Origin: Sulfurimonas sp. RIFOXYD12_FULL_33_39 | Lineage (GTDB): Bacteria; Campylobacterota; Campylobacteria; Campylobacterales; Sulfurimonadaceae | DNA length: 64,000 bases | Assembly (NCBI GenBank): GCA_001829785.1 | Contig: MICF01000007.1 | Span: 1-64,000 of the forward strand | Direction of reading: 5' to 3' | Shown here: piece after piece, positions 44,206-52,610 of the stretch | How the letters are laid out: every line of letters starts with the position of its first letter | Position numbering within the stretch: the stretch's first letter is position 1 | Made by a program: the position numbers and the translations under genes | The notes under the pieces: model-generated | What the model was told of the DNA's origin: nothing | Seen by the model: the letters and a program-made list of their open reading frames with translations, nothing else | The model's database searches: none

Positions 44206-45422
44206 TTTGTTACTTGAAATATAGGCTTCTTATCTTCTATCAAAAAAATAGGCTCCATAAACGGGGCTATTTTTAGTAAAAAGTTTAACATTGAGAGTAC
44301 GGGAGAGCCGTAAAAAAACATCAATTCCGGATTGTTTACCCAAAGCTGATCAAGATAGAGATACTTTTTATGAGAGCTGTCCCCTATGTTATCTTTGTTT
44401 ATATCAAACCCCTCATAATCATCCCAGTAGTTTCCCTCTATCTCATTCTCATTTGTTCTGCCGTTGCGGCTATCCGTCATAATATTATCCATATTTCCAA
44501 ATATCTTATTATTTTTTATAACGTTTGCTATGCTATGGTTTTTAAAGTCCAGACCTCTTGTGCTATACATTATTTTGTTATCTAAAATCCGGTTTTTTGT
44601 CTCTTGCATCTTTGGAGAGTTATCGATATAAAGCGCTTGATTGCACTCTCCTACGCTGTTTTTTTCTACATGTATATTTGATGCACCTTTAAAAAGTATG
44701 CCAAGACTCGTTTGTGCGCCGTGGTGTCCTGCTACTATATTGTCGGTTACGTTTATATCCATGCTTCCTTCTAAAAAGATGCCGATTGCACTCTCTTTTA
44801 CTCGGTTCTCTTTTATTATTATATTTTTTGAGTGATGCGTATATATGGCAAATCTACACTCTTGCATGTAGTTGTTTTCAATAGCATTGTTGTTGGAACG
44901 CATAAAAACGATATCACGCGATTTTGTAAACGAGTTGTTTTTTATGACATTGTCATGACTAAACCAGAGTCGAAGTCCATCGCCTCTAAGCCCTATATCT
45001 TCGCTGTTTGAAGAGATTTTGTTGTTTAAGACGGCAGAATTGCCGACATTGTCCATAAAAATACCAAAAAGAGACTCTTCAATCGTACAGTTTTCTACAA
45101 CCACTTTTTGTGAGTTATTTATAAAAACGGCAGCATCCATAGCATCGGCTCTATTGCCGCTTTTAATGATTTTTAGATTTTGAAGTTTTACATGTGAGCT
45201 TTTTATCGTTATGACAGTCCCGCTACCGCTGCCTTCTATGACGACTCCGTCCTCTTTTGCCAGTATGCTAATAGGCTTATCTATAACAATATTGCCTTTG
45301 TAGATACCTTTTGATAGTTTTACTACAGAACCGCTTGAGGCAGAGTCGATTGCCTCTTGAAGTGGATTTGTATCTGCATTTGCAATAAAAGTAAAACAGA
45401 TAAAAAGAAGTGTTTTAAACAT
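44202..45422 (-). CDS. NosD-like periplasmic beta-helix protein (CASH/parallel beta-helix repeats)
   Basis: I start it at ATG 45422 (AGGA upstream); the longer frame begins at a TTG that precedes this site. The 406-residue product has a signal peptide (MFKTLLFICFTFIANA) followed by repeated NxI/NxV beta-helix turns, for example NNKISSNSEDIG, KNNSFTKSRD and NYWDDYEGFDINKDNIGD. The NYWDD motif and overall length match NosD, the periplasmic protein that supports copper centre assembly in nitrous oxide reductase. No nosZ, nosF or nosY gene is in the window, so this may be an orphan paralogue or a polysaccharide-related beta-helix protein. Confidence 0.82.
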   Translation of the reverse strand: MFKTLLFICFTFIANADTNPLQEAIDSASSGSVVKLSKGIYKGNIVIDKPISILAKEDGVVIEGSGSGTVITIKSSHVKLQNLKIIKSGNRADAMDAAVFINNSQKVVVENCTIEESLFGIFMDNVGNSAVLNNKISSNSEDIGLRGDGLRLWFSHDNVIKNNSFTKSRDIVFMRSNNNAIENNYMQECRFAIYTHHSKNIIIKENRVKESAIGIFLEGSMDINVTDNIVAGHHGAQTSLGILFKGASNIHVEKNSVGECNQALYIDNSPKMQETKNRILDNKIMYSTRGLDFKNHSIANVIKNNKIFGNMDNIMTDSRNGRTNENEIEGNYWDDYEGFDINKDNIGDSSHKKYLYLDQLWVNNPELMFFYGSPVLSMLNFLLKIAPFMEPIFLIEDKKPIFQVTN

Positions 45423-45536
45423 AAAAATCCTAAATATCAAACAAAATTTTAATTTTGTAATTATGACACATTTAAAAAAAAGTAAAAGATAAAGTGTAGT
45501 TTATGATATGATTATTTGAGTAATAAGGAGTCTTTC

Positions 45537-46979
45537 ATGAAAAAAAGAACTAAAATCTTAGCTACAATAGGTCCGGCGTCTGATAGCCTTGAAGTTATAG
45601 AGTCGCTTATGGGGGCAGGTGCGAATGTTTTTAGGTTAAACTTTAGTCATGGAACGTACGAGTATCATTTGGATGTTATAAATAAAATCCGTCAAGCCAT
45701 GAAAAACATGGGCTTAGTAGTTGGAATCCTTCAAGATATCAGCGGTCCTAAAATCCGTGTAGGAGAGCTTGAACACCACTTTGAACTAAAAGAGGGCGAC
45801 ACGGTTGTTTTTCATAAAGATAACATTATGGGCAGAGCCGTTAGCGAGGATAGATATGAAGTTTCTATAAACTATCCTGAAATTTTATCTCAGTTACATG
45901 TAGGAGATTATATCTATCTTTATGATGGGATTATACGAACAAAAGTCACTACATGTAAGGATGATAGAGTTGAAGTAAGCGTTGAAAACTACGGTACTCT
46001 CTCGTCCAAAAAAGGGGTAAATTTTCCAAATACTTTTCTTGGCGTAGATGTTTTGAGCGAAAAAGACATAGCGGACATGGAGTGGGGTGTAAAAAACGGT
46101 GTTGATTTTATGGCTATCTCTTTTGTGCAAGATGCCTCTGACATGTTAAAAGCTCGTGGTATTGTTACAAGTCTCGGAGGCAAACAGATGCTAATCGCAA
46201 AGATAGAGAAGTTCGATGCCATACATAACATAGATGCAATTTTGGCGGCTTCTGATGGGCTTATGGTTGCTCGCGGAGATTTGGGGATAGAAGTAGCGTA
46301 CTATGAAGTGCCAAATATCCAAAAGATGCTTATACACAAAGCAAATATGGCTTCAAAACCTGTTATAACGGCAACACAGATGCTTCTTTCAATGACGCAT
46401 AGCCAGAGGGCTACAAGGGCAGAGATAAGCGACATCGCAAATGCCGTTCTTGACGGTACCGATGCGGTAATGCTATCAGAAGAGAGTGCGGTTGGAAAGT
46501 ACCCTGTTTTGGCTGTTAAAGCTATGTTTGAAACTATTAGAGAGACAGAGCTTCAGTATGATTATTTTCAATTTGACGATATTAAGTGTTATGATGCGAC
46601 TAATGCCATAGACGAGTCGGCGGTGAGACTAGCAAGAGACTTAAATGTCGATGGGATTTTATCCGTTACTTCATCTGGAAACTCTGCAAGAAAACTGGCA
46701 AAATACCGACCTAAACAGCCGATTTATGCTATAACTCACGATGATGGAGTAAGACAACAACTCACACTAAGCTGGGGAGTTATTCCTGCATTTTGGGTAA
46801 AAAAAAGCTCGTTTGGACAAACAGTTCGCGAGGTAATGCAAAGAGGTTTTAAAGATGGTGTGCTACATTCTAAAAGCAGCTATATCTTAACCGCAGGAGA
46901 CCCTGTAGGAGTAAGCGGCTCGACAAATACTATTCGCTTGCTTAGAGAAGTGGAGATGGAATTTTTTCATAAGCTTTAA
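45537..46979 (+). CDS. pyk: Pyruvate kinase
   Basis: The start ATG at 45537 has AAGGAG six bases upstream. The 480-residue enzyme converts phosphoenolpyruvate and ADP to pyruvate and ATP. It shows KILATIGPAS at the N-terminus, VFRLNFSHG, the active-site segment MLIAKIEKFDAIHNID, DGLMVARGDLGIEV, and the signature VITATQMLLSM. Length is normal for the short bacterial type. A likely -10 (TATGAT) lies about 30 bases upstream. In an autotroph it would serve biosynthetic pyruvate supply. Confidence 0.97.
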   Translation: MKKRTKILATIGPASDSLEVIESLMGAGANVFRLNFSHGTYEYHLDVINKIRQAMKNMGLVVGILQDISGPKIRVGELEHHFELKEGDTVVFHKDNIMGRAVSEDRYEVSINYPEILSQLHVGDYIYLYDGIIRTKVTTCKDDRVEVSVENYGTLSSKKGVNFPNTFLGVDVLSEKDIADMEWGVKNGVDFMAISFVQDASDMLKARGIVTSLGGKQMLIAKIEKFDAIHNIDAILAASDGLMVARGDLGIEVAYYEVPNIQKMLIHKANMASKPVITATQMLLSMTHSQRATRAEISDIANAVLDGTDAVMLSEESAVGKYPVLAVKAMFETIRETELQYDYFQFDDIKCYDATNAIDESAVRLARDLNVDGILSVTSSGNSARKLAKYRPKQPIYAITHDDGVRQQLTLSWGVIPAFWVKKSSFGQTVREVMQRGFKDGVLHSKSSYILTAGDPVGVSGSTNTIRLLREVEMEFFHKL

Positions 46980-47109
46980 TATGTTTTATAAATTATACAA
47001 GCTCTACTATGATACAAAATAAATTTCTACAAAGAAATAGCAGTAAATAATTAGTTTTGTACATTTTTTTGTGTACTGTAAAATATTAAACACATTATTT
47101 TATAGCTTT

Positions 47110-47904
47110 TTAGAGTTCAAAACTCTTTGACATGTAAGTTTTAATATCTTTGGTTTTTAGCTCATAATTTATAAAAAGTTCGTTTGCCAAAATGCCTTGA
47201 CCTAAAAGCATATCAGCACCGTCTTTACATATTATATTTTTTTTATGTGCAAGTTTTAAAAACGGTGTAGTTTTTCCATAAATTGCATCAGCTACATAAG
47301 ATGTATTATCTAAAAGAGACTCAATTATATTTTTTGGAGCAGGTAACTCTTCATCTTTTAGTCCGGCACTTGTTGTATTTACGACTAAATCATATTTTGA
47401 GATTTTAAAATCTTCCCAACTATAACACTTACAGCCAAGTTCTTTAAAGTAAGACAGCCTGTTTTTGCTTCTATTTAGAACGGTTACTTTTATGCCGTCT
47501 TGTAGAAATCTTGCAGCAAGTGCTTTTGCTGTTCCGCCGGCTCCGAGAATCAAGATATTTTTTTTATCTCCAAACTCTTTAATTGCAAACATAAAACCAT
47601 CAGCGTCAGTGTTATAGCCTATAAGGCGACCGTTTTCATTTATAATAGTATTTACGACGCCTACTTTTGTTGCAAAACCTCTTACTTCATCACAAGCAGT
47701 ATATGCCGCTTCTTTATGAGGAACTGTTATATTTGCTCCACTAAGACCAAGTGCAAAAAAAGTCTCTTTAAGTTTTGTGCCGTCTTTTAAATGGACTCTT
47801 GTATAACATGCAGGATAATCAAGATGCTTAAATACGCAGTTGTGCATAAGAGGAGAACGGGAGTGTGACACAGGATCGCCAAAAATAGCAAAAAGTTTTT
47901 TCAT
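47110..47904 (-). CDS. aroE: Shikimate dehydrogenase
   Basis: The 264-residue NADP-dependent enzyme reduces 3-dehydroshikimate to shikimate in aromatic amino acid synthesis. It has FGDPVSHSRSPLMHN for substrate binding, the catalytic Lys in NITVPHKEAAY, Asp in GYNTDADGF, the nucleotide-binding GAGGTAKALA, and NRSKNR. It follows trpE by five bases, so aromatic synthesis genes are linked here. The position after the glyA-DUF1882-SPOR genes matches Campylobacter gene order. Confidence 0.97.
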   Translation of the reverse strand: MKKLFAIFGDPVSHSRSPLMHNCVFKHLDYPACYTRVHLKDGTKLKETFFALGLSGANITVPHKEAAYTACDEVRGFATKVGVVNTIINENGRLIGYNTDADGFMFAIKEFGDKKNILILGAGGTAKALAARFLQDGIKVTVLNRSKNRLSYFKELGCKCYSWEDFKISKYDLVVNTTSAGLKDEELPAPKNIIESLLDNTSYVADAIYGKTTPFLKLAHKKNIICKDGADMLLGQGILANELFINYELKTKDIKTYMSKSFEL

Positions 47905-47909
47905 AGCCT

Positions 47910-49313
47910 TTAGTCTAAATCTTCTAGTGAATGTACTAATGCACCTAGTTTATTTTTAACTTCCAGATACTCCAACTCATTTTTGCTATCAGCCACAACA
48001 CCTGCACCGGCTTGAAGAATTACTTTATCATCTTTTACCATAGCAGTTCTTATGGTTATTGCACTATCCATATTTCCATCAAACCCAAAGTAGCCTACGC
48101 TTCCGCTGTAAAATCCTCTTTTTAACCCTTCATATTCAGCGATAAGCTCCATTGCTCTAATTTTTGGTGCTCCCGTCATTGTTCCCGCTGTAAAGGTAGC
48201 CATGAAGAGATCAAACATATCTTTATCATCAGCAATAGTAGCAGTGACATCAGAGACTATATGCATGACATGTGAAAAGCGCTCGATATGCATCATATCT
48301 TCTACTTTTACGCTTCCAGTTTTTGCAACGCGACTTACATCATTTCTGCCTAAATCAATTAGCATAAGATGTTCAGAGAGCTCTTTTGGGTCATGAAGAA
48401 GTTCATATTCTAGCTCTTTATCTCTCTCTTTTGTATTGCCTCTTTTACGAGTTCCTGCAATCGGACGAAGAAGAAGTTTTCCCTCTATTAGTCTAACCAT
48501 AACTTCAGGAGAAGAGCCGACTATGTTAAAATCTTCATATTCCATCAAAAACATATATGGTGATGGGTTTTTAGTTCTAAGAATTCTGTAAAAGCTAAAC
48601 GGGTCAACTTTTATTTTTCTTGTAAAACGGTTTGTCATGAGTATCTGAAATACATCACCGCTTTTTATCATCTCTTTAGAGTCATCAACCATCTTGAAAA
48701 AGTGCTCTTTAGTATGTGCAAAGCTACCCTTATCGTCCCCGATATTTCTTTTCATATGGATATATTCATATGAACCTTTTAACTCATCTTCAATCATCGC
48801 AAACTTGTCACTCATCTCTTTAACGGTACTTATAAGTGTAAGTTGATGATTTTTATGAGAATATACTAATATAATCTTTGGAAGAATTAAATCCAAATCG
48901 GGAGTATTAAACTCATCTACAAGATTTTCCATAATTGTTTTAAGTTTTGGTTCAAAGACTTTGACCATGTCATAGCCGATATACCCTATAAAACCATCTA
49001 CATATCCGACTTTTAACTCTGCTGAAGCTTTTTTGTAGGCTGAAGTATCTATATTTTTGTAGTAGTTTTTTAAAAAGTCAAATGGGGATTCATTTTTTAC
49101 ATGCTTTACGCCATTAACATCGGTGTAAAGTGTTTGATTGTTTATATATTGTACTCTCTCTCTTGCACCTATACAAATAAAACTGTAGTTTCCTTCGCTT
49201 TGTCCTGCACTCTCAAAAAGATAGGAGATTTCATTTTTAAATATAGTTTTTAGTTTTGCATAAACTGCTATTGGAGCTAACTGATCTTGGAAAAATTGTT
49301 TAGAGTAAATCAA
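47910..49313 (-). CDS. trpE: Anthranilate synthase component I
   Basis: The enzyme converts chorismate to anthranilate with the glutaminase TrpG, which is not in the window. Signatures are LFESAG (the equivalent of the LLES tryptophan-feedback motif), GSSPEVMVR, RPIAGTRKRG, DLGRNDVSRV, GAPKIRAMELI and GNMDSAITIRTA. The feedback motif and the last segment favour TrpE over PabB. The frame is open to an ATG at 49355, but that ATG lies in a hairpin. TTG at 49313, with AAGG seven bases before it, gives the expected N-terminus (IYSKQFF) and 467 residues; I prefer it. Confidence 0.9.
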   Translation of the reverse strand: MIYSKQFFQDQLAPIAVYAKLKTIFKNEISYLFESAGQSEGNYSFICIGARERVQYINNQTLYTDVNGVKHVKNESPFDFLKNYYKNIDTSAYKKASAELKVGYVDGFIGYIGYDMVKVFEPKLKTIMENLVDEFNTPDLDLILPKIILVYSHKNHQLTLISTVKEMSDKFAMIEDELKGSYEYIHMKRNIGDDKGSFAHTKEHFFKMVDDSKEMIKSGDVFQILMTNRFTRKIKVDPFSFYRILRTKNPSPYMFLMEYEDFNIVGSSPEVMVRLIEGKLLLRPIAGTRKRGNTKERDKELEYELLHDPKELSEHLMLIDLGRNDVSRVAKTGSVKVEDMMHIERFSHVMHIVSDVTATIADDKDMFDLFMATFTAGTMTGAPKIRAMELIAEYEGLKRGFYSGSVGYFGFDGNMDSAITIRTAMVKDDKVILQAGAGVVADSKNELEYLEVKNKLGALVHSLEDLD

Positions 49314-49335
49314 ATGAGTACCTTGTTTATATAAT

Positions 49336-49354
49336 TGCTCCTGCAATAGGAGCA
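49336..49354. terminator. Stem-loop between SPOR gene and trpE
   Basis: TGCTCC (49336-49341) and GGAGCA (49349-49354) form a 6-bp, GC-rich stem with a 7-base loop, a few bases past the SPOR gene stop and upstream of the preferred trpE start. There is no T-run, so it might attenuate, process or merely decorate the operon transcript. Confidence 0.4.
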
Positions 49355-49361
49355 TTAAGAG

Positions 49362-50036
49362 TTATATTTTTGTTATAAAAGCAGCGGCTTCTACAGAACT
49401 TCTAATAGGTTTTAGTGCTTTTCTAGCCTCGGATTCGCTATTAAAAGGACCAACTAAAACTTTATTAATCTCTTTAGAATTTATAGTCACTTGGTGAAAC
49501 TTATATTTGTATCCTAGTTTTAAAATTGAATCAAGAAATTTTTTATTAGGTTCGTATTTTGCAAATGAGCCTACTTGTATATAATATCCGCTTGAAGCTA
49601 CTGCAGGCGCAGGCGCAGGTGCTTCTTTTATTGTTGCTTTATTAGGTTTTTGCGCAACAGTTTTAGGAGTTTCTTCTTTAGCAGGCTCAGTTTTTTCTAC
49701 ACTTTCTGTTGCTTTGGCACTCTCTTTTATACTCTCTTCTTTTAGTTTTTGTGCAATTTTATCTAAAGAGGCATTCTCGGCAGAAGACTCTTTTACAACC
49801 TTAACTTCTTCAAAAAGAGGTTCGTCGGTAATAGTTTTTGTTTGTTTTTGCGGTTCAGGCGGAAGAGCTGCTTGAGGCAAGTTGCTTGTGCCGTTTGACG
49901 CAAGGGTGCTCATAAGCATGACAACAATAATTAAAATAACACCAAGCGTAGCCACAACCAAAATGATTTTTTTATTTCCTGCAGATGAGCTACTTTTGTT
50001 TAGTATAATATCGTTTAATTCACTTTTTTCTTCCAT
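49362..50036 (-). CDS. SPOR-domain cell-envelope protein
   Basis: The 224-residue protein has a short cytoplasmic N-terminus, one membrane helix (about 24-46, IILVVATLGVILIIVVMLM), a Pro/Glu/Lys/Ala-rich periplasmic linker, and a C-terminal SPOR domain (about 148-222) with YYIQVGSFAKYEPN and VLVGPFNSESEARKAL. SPOR domains bind denuded peptidoglycan at division sites. It occupies the same place as the Campylobacter membrane protein gene downstream of glyA, so it is probably a conserved division-related factor of this phylum. Confidence 0.9.
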   Translation of the reverse strand: MEEKSELNDIILNKSSSSAGNKKIILVVATLGVILIIVVMLMSTLASNGTSNLPQAALPPEPQKQTKTITDEPLFEEVKVVKESSAENASLDKIAQKLKEESIKESAKATESVEKTEPAKEETPKTVAQKPNKATIKEAPAPAPAVASSGYYIQVGSFAKYEPNKKFLDSILKLGYKYKFHQVTINSKEINKVLVGPFNSESEARKALKPIRSSVEAAAFITKI

Positions 50037-50111
50037 AACTTCTCCTCTTTAACTTATATGTTTATAATAATACCAAAAACTTGTTTATAGTGAGTGTATT
50101 TTAAATAAACA

Positions 50112-50654
50112 CTACATATGCTTTGACCAAGAAGCACCACGTTCTTTAGAATAAACTTCATACGGTAGAGTTAAAATATTATACTCATCAGGCATATCTG
50201 CATTTGGAAACATTCTCCATTGCTTTGGCTGTTTAGCAGCTAATTTCATAGATATCATTTTTCCTAGCTGTATAGCCTCTTGTAGAGTGGTGTGTCCTTT
50301 GTGTATGTAAACATGAAGATGACCTTCTGTTTTCGTTTTATAAGCCGTGAAATTTATAAAACCCTCTTCACGAAGAAGAAGTTGTGCTTTATGATAAAAA
50401 CGTTCAGGGTCTCTTCCGTTATAGTCAATAACAATATTTTCTACTTTACCGAGTTTGTTAATTAAAGAGTGAGCCACTGTTATCTCACCTTTAATATGCT
50501 GATTGATAACAGTTTGCGACAGCGCAGAATTTACTTTTTCAAACTTATTGTAAAATGTACGACCTTTAAAGAGAATCTTGTCAACTACTTCATCCCTCTT
50601 TATCCAGTAATGGTCACTAATCATTTTTATAAGTTTTAAATCCATGGCTGTCAT
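50112..50654 (-). CDS. DUF1882-type conserved protein
   Basis: The 180-residue protein is soluble and has no recognised catalytic motif. It contains DHYWIKRDE near the start, [31 protein letters not shown] and a C-terminal [19 protein letters not shown] recognise it by context and sequence style as the conserved protein encoded next to glyA in Helicobacter and Campylobacter (DUF1882); the function is unknown. ATG at 50654 has AAGGA upstream and the gene follows glyA by 19 bases. Confidence 0.75.
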   Translation of the reverse strand: MTAMDLKLIKMISDHYWIKRDEVVDKILFKGRTFYNKFEKVNSALSQTVINQHIKGEITVAHSLINKLGKVENIVIDYNGRDPERFYHKAQLLLREEGFINFTAYKTKTEGHLHVYIHKGHTTLQEAIQLGKMISMKLAAKQPKQWRMFPNADMPDEYNILTLPYEVYSKERGASWSKHM

Positions 50655-50673
50655 TATTTATCCTTTAATTTAA

Positions 50674-51921
50674 TTAATAAGTCGGTTGATTATAAATTAC
50701 AAAGTTTTGAGCTAATGCTTTTAGTTCCTCTTTAACCGTTGCTTGTAAGTCAGTATTATTGATATCATCTAAAACATCGGCTATTTTATTTGCAATAAAC
50801 TCAAATTCCTTCTCTTTCATTCCTCTTGAAGTAAGTGCAGGAGAACCTATTCGGATGCCTGAAGTTACAAAAGGACTTCTTGTTTCACCAGGAACGGTAT
50901 TTTTATTTACCGTAATGCCTGCATTTCCAAGAGCAATGTCAGCATCTTTACCAGAAAATTCGCGATTTAAAAATGAGAGTAAAACTAAGTGATTGTCAGT
51001 TCCACCGCTTACTAAATCGTAACCTCTTTTAACCAATACTTCACCTAGAATTTTTGCGTTTGCTTTTACTTGTGCAGCATAATCTTTCCATTCAGGAGAG
51101 AGGTTATATTTAAACCCGACTGCTTTTGCAGCTATTACATGTACAAGTGGTCCGCCTTGAAGAGCTGGGAAGATTGCAGAGTTCATCTTTTTTGCTATCT
51201 CTTCATCATTTGTCATAATCATACCGCCTCTTGGACCCGCAAGAGTTTTATGAGTCGTAGTTGTTACGACATGAGCGTGAGGAAATGGACTCATGTGTTC
51301 ACCTGCTACAACAAGTCCTGCAACATGGGCAATATCAGCAAACATAATTGCTCCGACCGCGTCGGCAATTTCACGGAATTTTTTAAAGTCTATCTCTCTG
51401 GCATATGCAGATGCACCGCAAACTATGATTTTTGGTTGCACTGCTTTTGCAATTTCTAAGATTTTATCATAGTTCATGCGACCGTCAAGCTCAACACCGT
51501 ATGTAAAACTTGAGTAGTTTTGACCAGAAAAGCTAGGTTTTGAACCATGCGTTAAGTGACCGCCGTGGCTTAAATCCATTCCTAAAAGTTTGTCACCGGC
51601 TTTTAAAAGACCGGCATAAACAGCAGCATTTGCCTGACTTCCGGAGTGAGGTTGTACGTTTGCATAATTACATCCGAAAAGCTTACATGCTCTGTCAATT
51701 GCAAGCTGTTCGACGCCGTCCGCATATTCACATCCTCCGTAGTAACGTTTGGAAGGATAGCCTTCTGCATATTTGTTAGTAAATACAGAACCCATTGCTT
51801 CCATAACGGCTGGAAGCGTAAAGTTCTCAGATGCAATCATCTCCAAGTGGTTAGTTTGACGCTCTAACTCTTTTTCGCATAAATCAAATATCTCTTTATC
51901 GTATTCTTTTAAAAAACTCAT
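50674..51921 (-). CDS. glyA: Serine hydroxymethyltransferase
   Basis: The 415-residue PLP enzyme interconverts serine and glycine with tetrahydrofolate. It has [34 protein letters not shown], the PLP-lysine in [16 protein letters not shown], and GTDNHLVLL. Length is normal. AAGGG precedes the ATG, and a TATAAT -10 element lies about 35 bases upstream on the minus strand. In Campylobacter and Helicobacter the preceding gene is lysS; here a three-gene module separates them. Confidence 0.98.
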   Translation of the reverse strand: MSFLKEYDKEIFDLCEKELERQTNHLEMIASENFTLPAVMEAMGSVFTNKYAEGYPSKRYYGGCEYADGVEQLAIDRACKLFGCNYANVQPHSGSQANAAVYAGLLKAGDKLLGMDLSHGGHLTHGSKPSFSGQNYSSFTYGVELDGRMNYDKILEIAKAVQPKIIVCGASAYAREIDFKKFREIADAVGAIMFADIAHVAGLVVAGEHMSPFPHAHVVTTTTHKTLAGPRGGMIMTNDEEIAKKMNSAIFPALQGGPLVHVIAAKAVGFKYNLSPEWKDYAAQVKANAKILGEVLVKRGYDLVSGGTDNHLVLLSFLNREFSGKDADIALGNAGITVNKNTVPGETRSPFVTSGIRIGSPALTSRGMKEKEFEFIANKIADVLDDINNTDLQATVKEELKALAQNFVIYNQPTY

Positions 51922-52058
51922 ATTACAAATTCCCTTGTAAGTTAAATATATGGATTATACAAAAAGTATAATAATAAATGACTGAATGGTATTTTGATTA
52001 AATAATTATCTCTTTAAAGTTGATTTCATAATAAAAAGTAGTTGAATTATATAACTGC

Positions 52059-52610
52059 TTATTGTTCGTCTTCTTGAGTATTGATAAATTTTACTATTTC
52101 ATATAGTGAAGGGATGAAATCTATTTTATTGTTTTTGAAGTTTTTTTTATTTATATAAAGTGCTGTATTTTTTTCAAGCATAAGAGAGAACATAAGACCG
52201 CTTTTTAAATTATTTATATCGTATGAAAAAGTAATAATTCCCTTAGATGCACATATATTAGACAAATCTTTTATTGCTGTTTGTGAGTTTAATATATAAA
52301 TAGCCGTTGCTTCGGTGCTTTGCGATATTTTTGAAAATTCTACTGTTTTTGTCTCAAATACATAATTGGAGAGAGTATTTTTATAGAGTTGCAAGAAAAT
52401 ATTTTGTATATTTGCTGCTGTTGTACCATCGCTCTCTTCATGGGCTATAATAAATACAATTTTATTATCTACTAACTTGTTGTTTATCTTTTTATCAAGA
52501 AGCAAAATTTTAGGAAAAACGGCTATTTGTGCTTTGATAAGCATTTCATTGTATGTATATCCATAAATAGTAACAGTTAAAGTAAAAAATAATAAAATAA
52601 ATTTTTTCAT
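52059..52610 (-). CDS. Exported YfiR-like (DUF4154-type) periplasmic protein
   Basis: The 183-residue protein has a signal peptide (MKKFILLFFTLTVTIYG). The mature part alternates strands and helices in the pattern of the YfiR/DUF4154 family (KAQIAVFPKILLLDKKI, VFIIAHEESDGT, SKGIITFSYDI, LMFSLMLEKNTALYINKKN). YfiR proteins are periplasmic regulators of membrane sensors. The start codon directly follows the stop of the TonB receptor gene, so the two are co-translated. It could relay the receptor's ligand state to the divergently encoded kinase. The family assignment is moderate; the role is inference. Confidence 0.65.
   Translation of the reverse strand: MKKFILLFFTLTVTIYGYTYNEMLIKAQIAVFPKILLLDKKINNKLVDNKIVFIIAHEESDGTTAANIQNIFLQLYKNTLSNYVFETKTVEFSKISQSTEATAIYILNSQTAIKDLSNICASKGIITFSYDINNLKSGLMFSLMLEKNTALYINKKNFKNNKIDFIPSLYEIVKFINTQEDEQ

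Noticed and set aside
46980..47109. Intergenic region after pyk
   Set aside because: I looked for small genes and a terminator; there is only a weak GTACA/TGTAC pairing without T-run, so nothing is called.
51070..51459. Plus-strand open frame of 129 codons
   Set aside because: It is an antisense shadow of glyA; its composition is Cys/His-rich noise typical of such shadows.
51922..52058. Intergenic region before glyA
   Set aside because: Beyond the glyA promoter no small gene or structured RNA is visible.
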